DNA from: Nocardioides sp. S5 | GTDB taxonomy: Bacteria; Actinomycetota; Actinomycetes; Propionibacteriales; Nocardioidaceae | Assembly: GCF_017310035.1 (NCBI RefSeq) | Contig: NZ_CP022296.1 | Span: 310,001-374,000 of the forward strand | Direction: 5' to 3' | DNA: 64,000 nucleotides | In this document: one piece after another, positions 46,230 to 55,753 of the stretch | How the letters are laid out: the number at the start of each line of letters is the position of its first letter | Numbering within the stretch: position 1 is the stretch's first letter | Notes under the pieces: generated by a model | Database searches by the model: none | What the model was told of the DNA's origin: nothing | The model's input: only the letters and a program-made list of their open reading frames with translations | Made by a program: the position numbers and the translations under genes

Positions 46230-47266
46230 GCCATCCCCTGCTCGCGCAGCATCTGCGCCATCTCGAGCAGCGCCCCGTGGTCGATGCCGCCGGCGATGCG
46301 GGGCAGCTCGTAGGTCGGCACGCCCTCGGCCGCGACGAGCGCGCGCTGCTCGTCCTCCAGCTGACGGCGTACGGCGTGGTCGCGGGCCTCGTCGAGCAGC
46401 GAGCCCACCAGCCCGGCGTCGACGTCGACCATCGCGCGGGTCAGCTCGGACGCGATCGCGGTCGGGTCGACCCCACCCTCGCGGACCCGGGCCAGCGCCC
46501 CGGCGCCGAGTGCCTGCGGGCGGACCAGGTTGACCACCACGCCACCCACGGGCAGGCCGGCCGCCCGGAGCTCGGCGATGCCGTCGGAGGTTTCCTGCAC
46601 GGGCATCTCCTCGAGGATCGTGACCAGGTGAACGGCGGTGCGCGGGGACCGCAGCAGCTCCATCACCTTGTCGGCCTGCGTCTTGACGGGTCCGACCTTG
46701 GCCAGCCCGGCGAGCTCGGAGTTGACGCCGAGGAACTGGCCGATCCGGCCCGTCGGTGGGGCGTCGAGCACCACGGCGTCGTACCGGACCGGGTCGCGAC
46801 CGCGGCCGGACTTCTTCTCCGGCCGGGCGGGCCGCTGCACGGCCTCGTAGACCTTGCCCGTGAGCAGCACGTCGCGCACGCCGGGGGCGACGGTGGTGGC
46901 GAAGTCGATGACGCCGAAGCGGTCCAGCGCCTTCCCGGCGCGCCCGAGCTTGTAGTACATCGAGAGGTACTCCAGGAGCGCCGACTCCGGGTCGATGTGG
47001 AGCGCGTTGACCTGGCCCGCGCGTCCCGTCGCGTCCGGGGCTCCCTTGGCGATGCGGCGCTCCTCGTAGGGGAGCGGGTCGACGTCGAACATCCGGGCGA
47101 TGCCCTGGCGGCCCTCGACCTCGCAGAGCAGGACGTTGCGCCCCGAGGAGGCCAGGGCGAGCGCGAGGGCGGCGGCGACGGTGGACTTGCCGGTGCCGCC
47201 CTTGCCGGTGACCACGTGCAGGCGGACCTGGGGCCAGTCGACGGGCCGGTCGGGGTGGGCGCTCAC
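46226..47266 (-). CDS. ArsA/Get3-type ATPase, first of pair
   Basis: The 346-residue protein starts with the GTG at 47266 (VSAHPDRPVDWPQVRL). The P-loop GKGGTGKS (21-28) has the signature Lys that completes the active site of a partner, and VLDAPPTGRIGQFLGV is the switch region. The protein is translationally coupled to the second ATPase. It is divergent from the CoA-transferase genes; in M. tuberculosis the equivalent gene is, as I recall, divergent from the DUF4177 gene instead. Confidence 0.9.
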   Translation of the reverse strand: MSAHPDRPVDWPQVRLHVVTGKGGTGKSTVAAALALALASSGRNVLLCEVEGRQGIARMFDVDPLPYEERRIAKGAPDATGRAGQVNALHIDPESALLEYLSMYYKLGRAGKALDRFGVIDFATTVAPGVRDVLLTGKVYEAVQRPARPEKKSGRGRDPVRYDAVVLDAPPTGRIGQFLGVNSELAGLAKVGPVKTQADKVMELLRSPRTAVHLVTILEEMPVQETSDGIAELRAAGLPVGGVVVNLVRPQALGAGALARVREGGVDPTAIASELTRAMVDVDAGLVGSLLDEARDHAVRRQLEDEQRALVAAEGVPTYELPRIAGGIDHGALLEMAQMLREQGMA

Positions 47267-47351
47267 GCCTTCAGCGTAGGGCGCGGGTGTGCACGTGCGA
47301 GGGGCGAAAGTGTGGCCCCGGCCCACACAGTGGCCGCGGTCACACGGCCGC

Positions 47352-47357
47352 TAGGGT
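47352..47357 (+). promoter_or_regulatory. -10 box of a probably leaderless CoA-transferase promoter
   Basis: TAGGGT ends 7 bases before the ATG at 47365, and no ribosome-binding site is present, so the transcript probably starts at the start codon. Confidence 0.55.
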
Positions 47358-47364
47358 GCCGAGC

Positions 47365-48201
47365 ATGGACAAAGTGGTCAGCTCGGCGGCCGAGGCTGTC
47401 GCCGACATCCCGGACGGAGCGACCCTCGCGGTCGGCGGATTCGGACTGTGCGGCATCCCGTCGGTCCTCATCGAGGCGGTGCTGGAGGCGGGCACCTCGC
47501 ACCTCGAGGCGGTCTCCAACAACTGCGGCGTCGACGACTGGGGCCTGGGCCGGCTGCTGGTCGAGAAGCGGCTGCGGCGGATGATCTCCTCCTACGTCGG
47601 GGAGAACAAGGAGTTCGCCCGGCAGTACCTCTCCGGCGAGCTCGAGGTCGAGCTGACCCCGCAGGGCACGCTCGCGGAGCGGATGCGCGCCGGAGGCTCC
47701 GGGATCCCGGGCTTCTACACCGCGACCGGCGTCGGCACCCAGGTCGCCGAGGGCGGCCTGCCGTGGAAGTACGACGCCGAGGGCAACGTCGTCGTGGCGT
47801 CCCCGCCGAAGGAGACGCGGGTCTTCTCGACCGCGGAAGGGGACAAGGAGTACGTGCTCGAGGAGGCGATCGTGGCCGACTTCGCGCTGGTGCGGGCCTG
47901 GAAGGGCGACCGGCACGGCAACCTCGTCTACCGCGACTCCGCGCGCAACTTCAACCCGCTCGCCGCGATGTGCGGGCGCACCACGATCGCCGAGGTCGAG
48001 CACCTCGTCGAGCCCGGTGAGCTCGACCCCAACGACGTCCACACCCCGGGCGTCTACGTCCAGCGGGTGGTCGCGCTGACGCCGGAGCAGGCGGCGGACA
48101 AGCGGATCGAGAGGGTCACCACGCGACCGCGGCCGGACTCATCGGGCTCTGCCGACGGTGCGCTGACCGACGACGCCGCGACGCACGGACTGGGAGGCTG
48201 A
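47365..48201 (+). CDS. scoA: 3-oxoacid CoA-transferase subunit A
   Basis: The 278-residue alpha subunit of a succinyl-CoA:3-oxoacid (acetoacetate) CoA-transferase shows [16 protein letters not shown] (about 22-37), the [11 protein letters not shown] block and [18 protein letters not shown]. Together with subunit B it activates acetoacetate with succinyl-CoA for use as a carbon source; 3-oxoadipate transferases are close relatives and cannot be excluded. A charged C-terminal tail of about 35 residues is longer than usual. Subunit B starts one base after the stop. Confidence 0.92.
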   Translation: MDKVVSSAAEAVADIPDGATLAVGGFGLCGIPSVLIEAVLEAGTSHLEAVSNNCGVDDWGLGRLLVEKRLRRMISSYVGENKEFARQYLSGELEVELTPQGTLAERMRAGGSGIPGFYTATGVGTQVAEGGLPWKYDAEGNVVVASPPKETRVFSTAEGDKEYVLEEAIVADFALVRAWKGDRHGNLVYRDSARNFNPLAAMCGRTTIAEVEHLVEPGELDPNDVHTPGVYVQRVVALTPEQAADKRIERVTTRPRPDSSGSADGALTDDAATHGLGG

Positions 48202-48202
48202 C

Positions 48203-48871
48203 ATGAGCTGGACACGTGAGGAGATGGCGGCCCGTGCCGCCTCGGAGCTCAAGGACGGGTCGTACGTCAATCTCGGCATCGGACTGCCGACCCTGGTGCC
48301 CAACTACGTCGCCGACGACGTCGAGCTGGTGCTGCAGAGCGAGAACGGCATCCTCGGCGTGGGCGCCTACCCCTTCGAGGGCGAGGAGGACCCCGACCTC
48401 ATCAACGCCGGCAAGGAGACGGTGACCCTGCGCAAGGGCGCGTCGTTCTTCGACTCCGCGCAGTCCTTCGGGATGATCCGCGGCGGCAAGATCGACGCCG
48501 CGATCCTCGGCGCGATGCAGGTCTCGGTCAACGGCGACATCGCCAACTGGATGATCCCCGGGAAGATGGTCAAGGGCATGGGCGGTGCGATGGACCTGGT
48601 CCACGGCGCCAAGCGCGTGATCGTGCTGATGGAGCACACCGCCAAGGACGGCTCGCTGAAGATCCTCGACGAGTGCGACCTGCCCTACACCGGCAAGCGC
48701 GTCGTGCAGCGGATCATCACCGACCTCGCCGTCATCGACGTGATCGACCCCGCGACCGGCGAGGTGGCGCCGTCGGGCACGCTCGGCGAGCGCGCCCTCA
48801 GGCTCGTGGAGCTCGCCCCCGGCGTCACCGAGGACGAGGTGCGGGAGAAGACGGGCCCGACGCTGGTCTGA
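48203..48871 (+). CDS. scoB: 3-oxoacid CoA-transferase subunit B
   Basis: The 222-residue beta subunit carries the catalytic Glu in [11 protein letters not shown] (Glu47), which forms the enzyme-CoA thioester. GLPTLVPNY, the [28 protein letters not shown] stretch (about 95-122) and the C-terminal EVREKTG are typical of SCOT subunit B. It lies one base after scoA and ends exactly where a convergent gene ends. Confidence 0.94.
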   Translation: MSWTREEMAARAASELKDGSYVNLGIGLPTLVPNYVADDVELVLQSENGILGVGAYPFEGEEDPDLINAGKETVTLRKGASFFDSAQSFGMIRGGKIDAAILGAMQVSVNGDIANWMIPGKMVKGMGGAMDLVHGAKRVIVLMEHTAKDGSLKILDECDLPYTGKRVVQRIITDLAVIDVIDPATGEVAPSGTLGERALRLVELAPGVTEDEVREKTGPTLV

Positions 48872-49756
48872 TCAGTCGGGGCGCTTCCTCGCGAAGTGCT
48901 CCTCGAGCGCGCGGAGCGTCTCCGGGTCGAGCGCGGCCTCCGGGTCCGCGGCGATCTCGGCCTGCAGGTGCTCCCGCGCGGCGTCGTGGAGGGGCGGGGT
49001 CAGCGCCCAGGGCAGGTTGTCGACGTACCAACGGCGGAAGACGCGCGCGCCGAGCGCCTGCAGCAGCAGCGCGAGCAGGCCGGGCCGGCCCCGTCGGACC
49101 CAGAAGCCCACGGCGTGACCGACCACGACGGCCACGCCGTAGGCCAGTGCCATGACGAGGAGCGTCGAGGCGATCTCGTCGCTCGCGAAGTTGTCGGTGA
49201 TCGTCGCGAGGCCGCCGTAGTAGACGGGCAGGAGGACGTCGACCTGGTCGGCCAGGGGACCGACCTGGTCGGCCACGCCGGCGAGCCGTTCGAGCGAGGC
49301 GAGGTCGGGCCGTGCGTCGTAGGCGTCGCCGACGTGCCCGATCGCCTCGCGGACGTTGTCGATCGTGCCCGTGATGCCGTCGATCTCGAGCACGTCGCGG
49401 GCCGCGGCCACCTCGTCGTACGTCGTGTCGATCGCGTCGAGCGTCGCCACGCTCTCGTCCGCCGTCCGTTCCAGCTCCTCACGGGGGAGGGTGTTCTCGT
49501 TGAGGTAGGTGACGGCGGCCTGGATCTCCTCGCGGTGGTCGACGAGGTAGCTCGCCCGGTCCCACTCCTCCGCCAGGGTCGGCACCGCCCTCACGGCGTC
49601 GCTCGCCTTGCCGCCGAAGGACTCGGCGGGGCTCAGTGCGACGGCGACTGCGGCCGCGACACCGTAGGTCTTGATGAACACCTCGAGCAGCGAGCCGAGC
49701 AGGAGCCGGCCGAGCTCGAGTCGTCGGCGTACGTCGGACAGGTCCGGGCGGGGCAT
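48872..49756 (-). CDS. Uncharacterised membrane protein
   Basis: This 294-residue protein has a hydrophobic stretch near the N-terminus (about 17-42), a long charged helical middle (about 55-175, coiled-coil-like, rich in Asp, Ala and Glu), and one or two membrane segments at about 182-225. A soluble acidic C-terminus follows. The helical middle between membrane spans resembles an extracytoplasmic sensor or spacer, but I recognise no family. Confidence 0.65.
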   Translation of the reverse strand: MPRPDLSDVRRRLELGRLLLGSLLEVFIKTYGVAAAVAVALSPAESFGGKASDAVRAVPTLAEEWDRASYLVDHREEIQAAVTYLNENTLPREELERTADESVATLDAIDTTYDEVAAARDVLEIDGITGTIDNVREAIGHVGDAYDARPDLASLERLAGVADQVGPLADQVDVLLPVYYGGLATITDNFASDEIASTLLVMALAYGVAVVVGHAVGFWVRRGRPGLLALLLQALGARVFRRWYVDNLPWALTPPLHDAAREHLQAEIAADPEAALDPETLRALEEHFARKRPD

Positions 49757-49823
49757 GACCGGGATCCTCCCCCAGGAGCGCGCCGTCCGCGCCGATCCTC
49801 ACCCCGCGGGGTGGCGCACCTCC

Positions 49824-50747
49824 TCAGGTGCCGGGGTCGGAGCCCACGCCGCCTTGTCGATCCCCTCGGAGCGCGGTGACCACTGCCCGGACCGCTGGCG
49901 AGTCCGACATCGACCGGCGGTGCACGACCGTGATCTCCCGCGAAGGCACCGGCCGGTGCGCCGCGACGGCGACGACGGTGTCGGGCAGGACGGTGCGACC
50001 GAGCCGGGGCACGAGTGCGATCCCCAGGCCGGCACCGACGAGCGCGAGGTGGGAGTCGAACTCCATGGCGACGTGGGAGATGCGAGGGGAGTGCCCGGTG
50101 CCGTCGTACATCCGCATCAACCACTGGCGACAGATGGAACCCTCGGGAGTGGCGATCCACGGCTCGTCGACCAGGTCGCGCGGAGACACTCGTGCACGAC
50201 CGGCGAGGTGGTGGCTGCGCGGGACGATCACGTCGGCGACGTCCCGGGCGACGGTGGTGGCCGCGAGGTGGTCGGGTAGGTGGATGGGGACGTCGCCCCA
50301 CGTGTGCACGATGCCCAGGTCCTGCTGACCGCTCGCGACCAGGTCCACCGTGTCCCACGGCTCGCGCTCGGTCAGCACGAGGGAGAGGTCGGGGTGACGG
50401 TCGAGGAGGTCGCGGACGCACCGCGCGACCAGTCCGCGCATGGCGGTCGAGAAGGCCGCCACTCTCAGACGGCCCGTGACGGTGCCGGTGGCGCGCTGGA
50501 GCCCGGACTCGATCTCCTCCAGCTCGGCGAGCAGGCGTGCGCCGTCGTCGATGAGGCGCCGACCCTGCTCGGTGAGCATCACGCCGCGGCCGACGCGCTC
50601 GAGCAGGGCGACGCCTGTCTGCTTCTCGAGCCGCTTGACCTGCTGCGACACCGCACTGGGGGTGAAGCCCAGCGCCGCGGCGGCCGCGACCACGCTGCCA
50701 TGGGCGTCCACCGCGCGGAGACTGGCCAGGGCGGCGAGATCGATCAT
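49824..50747 (-). CDS. LysR-family transcriptional regulator
   Basis: The 307-residue protein has an N-terminal winged helix-turn-helix (ALASLRAVDAHGSVVAAAAALGFTPSAVSQQVKRLE) and a LysR substrate-binding domain (about 90-290). It is divergent from the EamA exporter gene with a 73-base gap, the usual layout for a LysR protein and its target. The likely job is control of that exporter and of itself. The effector is unknown. Confidence 0.93.
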   Translation of the reverse strand: MIDLAALASLRAVDAHGSVVAAAAALGFTPSAVSQQVKRLEKQTGVALLERVGRGVMLTEQGRRLIDDGARLLAELEEIESGLQRATGTVTGRLRVAAFSTAMRGLVARCVRDLLDRHPDLSLVLTEREPWDTVDLVASGQQDLGIVHTWGDVPIHLPDHLAATTVARDVADVIVPRSHHLAGRARVSPRDLVDEPWIATPEGSICRQWLMRMYDGTGHSPRISHVAMEFDSHLALVGAGLGIALVPRLGRTVLPDTVVAVAAHRPVPSREITVVHRRSMSDSPAVRAVVTALRGDRQGGVGSDPGT

Positions 50748-50820
50748 GCAGGAATGCTACCGAATCAGGTGCACCAGAGATCGCTGGTGCTTGACGGTCG
50801 TGCAGACGGAGACTGACGGG

Positions 50821-51756
50821 GTGAACACACGTGACTCGTTGCTGGCCGCCCTCGTCGCCACGATCTGGGGGTTCAACTTCGTGGTCATCGACTGGGGGAT
50901 GCGCGACGTGCCGCCGCTGCTGTTCGTGGCGATCCGGTTCACCGCGGTGCTGCTGCCGGCGGTGTTCCTCGTGCCGCGACCGGCGGCATCCTGGCGGAGC
51001 ATCGCCGCGGTCGGCGCGTTCATGTCGCTCGGACAGTTCGCCCTGCTCTACCTGGCGATGGCGGCCGGCATGCCCCCGGGCCTGGCCGCCCTGGTGCTCC
51101 AGGCCCAGGTGGTCTTCACCATCGTGCTGGCCGCCGGGGTGCTGCGGGAGATCCCCACGCCCGTCCAGGTCGGCGGGGTCGCGCTCGGAACGGCCGGGCT
51201 CGTGCTCATCGGCGTCGGGCGGGGTGGGCACGTGCCGTTCCTCGCGCTGGCGCTCTGCCTGCTCGCCGCTCTGTCCTGGGCCGTCGGAAATGTCGTGGCC
51301 CGCCAGGCTCGCGTGCCCGGTGGCCTGTCGCTGACGGTCTGGTCGGCGCTCGTCGTACCCGGTCCGCTGCTGGTGCTCTCGATCGCGGTCGACGGCCCGG
51401 ACGCGGTGGTCGCGGCGGTGGCGGGCTTCTCGTGGCAGGCGGGGGTGTCGACGCTCTACACCGCGGGCTTCGCCTCGCTGGTGGGCTACGGGATCTTCAA
51501 CGGGCTGCTCGCCAGGTGGCCGTCGAGCGACGTCGTCCCATGGGTCCTGCTCGCTCCGGTCGTGGCGATGGCCTCGGCCTGGTCCCTGCTCGGCCAACGT
51601 CCCAATGCCGCCGAGCTGGGCGGTGGCGGTCTGCTGCTGCTCGGCGTGCTGGTGGCGCTGCGTCGTCCCGCGCCGGTGGCCACTCCCGCGGACCCCGGCC
51701 GCGGGCGACGCCGGGCCGGGGTAGTCCACCGGGATCGTGTCGTGGAGCCGCGGTAG
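50821..51756 (+). CDS. EamA-family (drug/metabolite) transporter
   Basis: The GTG start at 50821 begins a 311-residue protein with ten predicted membrane segments in two EamA repeats, close to the RhaT/YdcZ-like exporters of amino acids and metabolites. The core ends near VALRRPAP. About 20 extra residues follow, ending GVVHRDRVVEPR, encoded by the first of two 32-base-spaced copies of a repeat (51721 and 51753), and the stop codon falls inside the second copy. The C-terminus may therefore have been altered by that duplication. It is divergent from a LysR regulator. Confidence 0.9.
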   Translation: MNTRDSLLAALVATIWGFNFVVIDWGMRDVPPLLFVAIRFTAVLLPAVFLVPRPAASWRSIAAVGAFMSLGQFALLYLAMAAGMPPGLAALVLQAQVVFTIVLAAGVLREIPTPVQVGGVALGTAGLVLIGVGRGGHVPFLALALCLLAALSWAVGNVVARQARVPGGLSLTVWSALVVPGPLLVLSIAVDGPDAVVAAVAGFSWQAGVSTLYTAGFASLVGYGIFNGLLARWPSSDVVPWVLLAPVVAMASAWSLLGQRPNAAELGGGGLLLLGVLVALRRPAPVATPADPGRGRRRAGVVHRDRVVEPR

Positions 51757-51767
51757 TCCACCGGGAT
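51721..51767. repeat. Two direct copies of a 15-bp repeat at the end of the EamA gene
   Basis: GTAGTCCACCGGGAT occurs at 51721-51735 and 51753-51767, 32 bases apart. A complementary copy of 13-14 bases lies beyond the IS30 element at 53084-53097. Confidence 0.8.
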
Positions 51768-51791
51768 GTGGTCGTTCGTGGGGGGGCGAAA

Positions 51792-53018
51792 TCAACCTGC
51801 TAGCGCAACACCGTCTGGATCTGTTGGTTTCGACAGTAGGGCGGTGAGGGCTTCGGTGGGGGTGTCCCAGTCCAGACGTTTGCGTGGTCGGTCGTTGAGC
51901 TCGTTCGCGACGTAGGCCAAGTAGTCGGGGTGGTATCCGGACAGATCGGTGCCCTTGGGGAAGTACTGGCGCAGGAGCCCGTTGGTGTTCTCGTTCAGGC
52001 CGCGCTGCCAGGGTGAAGCGGGGTCGCAGAAGTAGATCTTCACGTCGGTGGCCAAGGTGATCTGGGCGTGGTTGGCCATCTCGATGCCCTGGTCCCAGGT
52101 GACGCTGCCCCGAAGCCGATCGGGGAGCTGGGCGAGGGTCTGGATCATCGCTTCTTGGACCTCGATTGCACCGTGGCGTTCGGGCAGGTGCAACAGCATC
52201 AGGAAGCCCGTGGTCCGCTCGACCAGGGTGCCGATCGCGGACTTGTTCTCCTTGCCGGTGATCAGGTCGCCCTCCCAGTGTCCGGGCACGGCCCGGTCCT
52301 CGACCTCGGCGGGACGCTCGCTGATGTTGACCATGTCCTTGATCCGGCCGCGGCGTGCCTCGCCACTGCGGCGGGGTCTGCGGATGGCGCGCCCGGTGCG
52401 TAGACACACCGCCAACTCACGCTTGAGAGCGCCGCGGCCCTGGACGTAGATCGACTGGTAGATCGTCTCGTGTGACACCCACATCTCCGGCTGGTCGGGG
52501 AACTTCTTACGCAGCCGCCGGGCGATCTGCTCGGGACTGTGCTTGCGGGCCAGTCTGGACTGCACCTCCCGACGCAGTCGCTCGTTGAGCGTCAGCTTCG
52601 CCGGGCGGCCCTTGCCGCGAGCCCGACGCTCCGCACCGACCTGTGCCAGGTGCGGGGAGTAGTTCCACGGCGTGGAGCGTCGTCTGCCATCGCGGGCCGG
52701 GCGGCCGTAGTTTTGGTTGCACAGGTTCTTCGCGATCTCGCGGCTGATCGTCGAGGGCGACCGGCTCAAGGATCGCGCGATCTCGCGGATCGACTCCTCA
52801 CGCTCCATCGCGGCATGGATCCACTCACGCTCGAGCATCGACAAGCGTCGGTACGTGGCCGGCCTGCGGCTGGGTAACTGCTTCACACCGCCAGCCTCAC
52901 GAAACCACCGGCGTGCCGTCGTGACCGGCACACCGACACGTGAGGCAGCCTCCTCCACCGAGCAGCCCGCCGCGATGCACTCCCACAACCCTCGACGTGC
53001 CGCCATCAAGTAAGCCAT
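51792..53018 (-). CDS. IS30-family transposase
   Basis: The 408-residue protein is read from the ATG at 53018, with GGAGG five bases upstream. It has an N-terminal helix-turn-helix (SVEEAASRVGVPVTTARRWF), the IS30 helical domain (SIREIARSLSRSPSTISREI), and an rve core. The DDE residues are in GHWEGDLITG, TWDQGIEM and NENTNGLLRQYFPKG. The frame is complete, so it may be active. Confidence 0.94.
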   Translation of the reverse strand: MAYLMAARRGLWECIAAGCSVEEAASRVGVPVTTARRWFREAGGVKQLPSRRPATYRRLSMLEREWIHAAMEREESIREIARSLSRSPSTISREIAKNLCNQNYGRPARDGRRRSTPWNYSPHLAQVGAERRARGKGRPAKLTLNERLRREVQSRLARKHSPEQIARRLRKKFPDQPEMWVSHETIYQSIYVQGRGALKRELAVCLRTGRAIRRPRRSGEARRGRIKDMVNISERPAEVEDRAVPGHWEGDLITGKENKSAIGTLVERTTGFLMLLHLPERHGAIEVQEAMIQTLAQLPDRLRGSVTWDQGIEMANHAQITLATDVKIYFCDPASPWQRGLNENTNGLLRQYFPKGTDLSGYHPDYLAYVANELNDRPRKRLDWDTPTEALTALLSKPTDPDGVALAG

Positions 53019-53057
53019 CACAACCTCCTCATGAGAGGTGTTGCGTTAGCCCGTTGA
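51792..53057 (-). mobile_element. IS30-family insertion sequence, 1266 bp
   Basis: The ends are imperfect inverted repeats of 21 bp: TCAACCTGCTAGCGCAACACC at 51792-51812 and, read inward from the right end, TCAACGGGCTAACGCAACACC (53037-53057), matching at 18 of 21 positions. A single intact transposase fills the element. The target duplication is not clear by eye. The stop codon of the transposase is formed by the first three bases of the left repeat. Confidence 0.85.
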
Positions 53058-53216
53058 ACTCGAGGACCCCGAACCGACCAGAACCCGGTGGACTACCCGG
53101 GCGGGTGGCGCGGCCTGTGAGCCATCTCTCGAAGGGGCTGATCGGGGAACAACGACGGCGCCGAGGTCGCTGAGGACGGTCGTACAGTCCTCAACTTCTC
53201 TGGAGGCAGCACCCCC

Positions 53217-54305
53217 ATGACCCGTGCATTCGAGTCCCTCACCGTCGGCCGCTGGCAGCTCCCGCAGCGCTTCGTGATGGCGCCGCTGACGCGCAACCGC
53301 GCCGGCGCCGGCCACGCCCCGACCGCCCTGAACGCCGAGTACTACGCCCAGCGCGCCGGTGCCGGCCTCATCGTCACCGAGGGCACGGCGCCGAGCCAGG
53401 TGGGCCAGGGCTACCTCAACGTGCCGGGCCTCTACACCGACGAGCAGGTCGAGGGCTGGCGCCTGGTGGCCGACGCCGTGCACGCCAAGGACGGCATCGT
53501 CGTCGCGCAGCTGATGCACGCCGGTCGCATCGCCCACGCAGACAACAAGGACGGCGTCGAGACGATCGCTCCGAGCGCCGTGCAGGCGCCGGACGAGATG
53601 GTGACCGCCGAGGGTCCCAAGCCGCACGACGTGCCCCGCGCCCCGGAGACCGACGAGATCGCCGGCCTGGTCGCCGACTTCGTCGCCGCCTCGCGCAACG
53701 CCGTCGCGGCCGGGCTCGACGGTGTCGAGGTCCACGCCGCCAACGGCTACCTGCTGCACCAGTTCCTCGACCCGACGATCAACCTGCGCGAGGACGCCTA
53801 CGGCGGCTCGCCGGAGAACCGGGCTCGCTTCGTCATCGAGGTCGTCACGGCCGTCGCCGAGGCGATCGGCGCCGACCGGGTGGGCCTGCGGCTGAGCCCC
53901 GGCCACGCGTTCAACGGCGTCGGCGAGGAGATCGGGTCGGACCTCACCGCGACCTACCGCGCCGTGGTCGACGGCGTGTCGTCGCTCGGCCTGGCCTACC
54001 TGAGCCTGCTCGCCAGCCCGCTCGAGCCCCTCGAGACGTTGGTCCGCGACCTGCGGGAGCGCTTCGACGGCGTCGTGCTCCTCAACGACGGCTTCGGTGA
54101 CGTCACGACGCTCGACTCGGTGGAGAAGCTCCTCGCGACCGGCCTGGCCGACGCCGTGGTCGTGGGTCGCCCGTTCCTGGCCAACCCGGACCTCGGCGAG
54201 CGCTGGCGCAAGGGTGCCGACCTCAACGAGCCCGACCAGGCGACCTTCTACGGCGGTGGCGCCGAGGGCTACACCGACTACCCGACCCTCGACGAGGCGT
54301 CCTGA
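53217..54305 (+). CDS. Alkene reductase / NADH:flavin oxidoreductase (old yellow enzyme family)
   Basis: The 362-residue FMN enzyme has the OYE barrel start RFVMAPLTRNRAG, the substrate-binding pair His173 and Asn176 (HAANGYLLHQFL), RSPENRARF-like YGGSPENRARF, and the C-terminal FMN-phosphate site ADAVVVGRPFLANPDL. It probably reduces activated C=C bonds of electrophiles with NAD(P)H. CTGGAGG gives a ribosome-binding site before the ATG. The 159-base gap between the IS30 end and the gene contains the right arm of the split hairpin and probably its promoter. Confidence 0.93.
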   Translation: MTRAFESLTVGRWQLPQRFVMAPLTRNRAGAGHAPTALNAEYYAQRAGAGLIVTEGTAPSQVGQGYLNVPGLYTDEQVEGWRLVADAVHAKDGIVVAQLMHAGRIAHADNKDGVETIAPSAVQAPDEMVTAEGPKPHDVPRAPETDEIAGLVADFVAASRNAVAAGLDGVEVHAANGYLLHQFLDPTINLREDAYGGSPENRARFVIEVVTAVAEAIGADRVGLRLSPGHAFNGVGEEIGSDLTATYRAVVDGVSSLGLAYLSLLASPLEPLETLVRDLRERFDGVVLLNDGFGDVTTLDSVEKLLATGLADAVVVGRPFLANPDLGERWRKGADLNEPDQATFYGGGAEGYTDYPTLDEAS

Positions 54306-54327
54306 CCCCAGCGGTCATCCCCTGAAC

Positions 54328-54369
54328 CGTCCGGTCGGTCCCTCACACCCCCGTGGGGCCGGCCGGACG
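54328..54369. terminator. Hairpin between convergent genes
   Basis: CGTCCGG (54328-54334) pairs with CCGGACG (54363-54369), enclosing further GC-rich partial pairing. It lies between the stops of the plus-strand OYE gene and the minus-strand MFS gene. Confidence 0.55.
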
Positions 54370-54378
54370 CTCGTCGTC

Positions 54379-55746
54379 TCACCTGCGTACGCCGGTGCGC
54401 GACGCGGCGACGACGCCCAGCACCCCGGCCGCGGCCGCCATCGTGAAGACCGCGAGGAACGGATCGGCCCCCGTGCGCTCGGTGACGGCGAAGACCGCGC
54501 CGGCCAGCGACAGGGCCAGCGCGGCCCCGAGCGAGTCGGCGACCGAGAGCGCGGACGAGTTGAAGCCGCGGTCACGGTCCGACGACGCCTCGAGCATGGC
54601 GACGCCGGTGCGGGGGTAGGCGAATCCCATGCCGGCCCCGGCGAGGACGTACGCCGCTCCCGGCAGCAGGGCGGACGGCTGCGCGCCCGCGTCGACCAGC
54701 AGCACGGAGGCGGCCAGGCAGGCGGTGCCGACCAGCACGAGCGACGTGCCGACGAGCATCGCCCGCGGGTGCGAGACACGCTCGCCGAGCCGTGACTGCA
54801 CCTGGCTGGTCGTGGCCCACACGACGCCCACGCAGGTGAGCGCGATGCCGGCGCGGCCGGGGCCGAGGTCCCAGTGGTCCTGCAGGACGTAGACGATGTA
54901 GGCCTCGGCACAGAAGAAGACCGCGCTCAGCAGGCCGCGGGTGGCGACCACGGCGGGGAGCCCGGGGGCGGCACGCCGGGTGCCGGCCGGGAGCAGCCGG
55001 CCCAGCGCCACCCACACCAGCGCCAGCGCCAGCAGCGCGCCCAGGGCGGTGGTGCCGGTCGCGGAGCCGAGCAGCTCGAGCACCAGCACCGCGACGGCGC
55101 CGAGGACCGCCCACCACAGCCGCGACCGCGGGGTCGCCGTGCCCTCCGCGTGCGGCTCGAGGCCGCGGAGCGCTGGGGCGAGCATCGCCAGCGCCACCAC
55201 GACGAGGGCCACCGCGCCCAGGAAGACCCATCGCCAGCTCCACACGTCGGCCACCAGCGCTGCGAGCCCGGGACCGAAGAGGGCCGGCAGCACCCACGCG
55301 GCGGCGAAGGACGCGAAGACCGCGGGTCGCAGCGCCGGCGGGTAGACGAGGCCGACGATGACGTAGAGCCCGACGGTGAGGGCCCCGCCGCCGAGGCCCT
55401 GGAGCACGCGGCCGGCGAGCAGCACCTCCATCGACGGCGCGAGGCCGCACACGAGCAGGCCGGCGGAGAACAGCGCCATCGACGCGAGCAGCGGCACCAC
55501 CGGGCCGGTCCGGTCGCTCCACGTCCCGGCGGCGACCATCCCGACCACCCCGCTCGCCAGGGGTGCGGCGAAGGCCAGCGCGTAGAGGCCGAGCCCGTCG
55601 AGGTCGCGCGCCACGGTCGGCATGACCGTGGCGACCGCCATCGCCTCGAAGGCCACGAAGGCGATCAGGCCGAACATCGCGACGGTCGTCGCGGCGTAGG
55701 CGGGGGAGAGGATCCGCTCGCGCGGCGATGACGTGGTGGCACTCAC
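54379..55746 (-). CDS. MFS transporter (drug exporter-like)
   Basis: The 455-residue protein starts with GTG at 55746. About 12-14 membrane segments and the motif-A-like loop GTWSDRTGPVVPLL (about 73-86) place it in the major facilitator superfamily near the multidrug exporters. A MerR-type promoter (19-base spacer with a central dyad) drives it, and the start codon lies 7 bases after the -10 box, so it is probably leaderless and induced by a MerR-family activator. No MerR gene is in the window. Confidence 0.9.
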   Translation of the reverse strand: MSATTSSPRERILSPAYAATTVAMFGLIAFVAFEAMAVATVMPTVARDLDGLGLYALAFAAPLASGVVGMVAAGTWSDRTGPVVPLLASMALFSAGLLVCGLAPSMEVLLAGRVLQGLGGGALTVGLYVIVGLVYPPALRPAVFASFAAAWVLPALFGPGLAALVADVWSWRWVFLGAVALVVVALAMLAPALRGLEPHAEGTATPRSRLWWAVLGAVAVLVLELLGSATGTTALGALLALALVWVALGRLLPAGTRRAAPGLPAVVATRGLLSAVFFCAEAYIVYVLQDHWDLGPGRAGIALTCVGVVWATTSQVQSRLGERVSHPRAMLVGTSLVLVGTACLAASVLLVDAGAQPSALLPGAAYVLAGAGMGFAYPRTGVAMLEASSDRDRGFNSSALSVADSLGAALALSLAGAVFAVTERTGADPFLAVFTMAAAAGVLGVVAASRTGVRR

Positions 55747-55753
55747 GTCGAGG

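Larger units (their letters stand above)
51752..53097. repeat. Long inverted repeat flanking the IS30 element (split hairpin)
   Basis: GGTAGTCCACCGGG (51752-51765) is complementary to 53084-53097. Inward from it TGGTCG (51769-51774) pairs with CGACCA (53075-53080), then TTCG with CGAA and GGG with CCC. Without the IS the two arms would be about 17 bases apart, forming an imperfect hairpin of about 27 bp right after the EamA stop. It is probably the gene's original terminator. Confidence 0.65.

Noticed and set aside
45072..47266. Arsenic resistance locus
   Set aside because: The ArsA-like pair lacks arsB, arsC and arsR neighbours, and its context matches the Rv3679-Rv3680 type.
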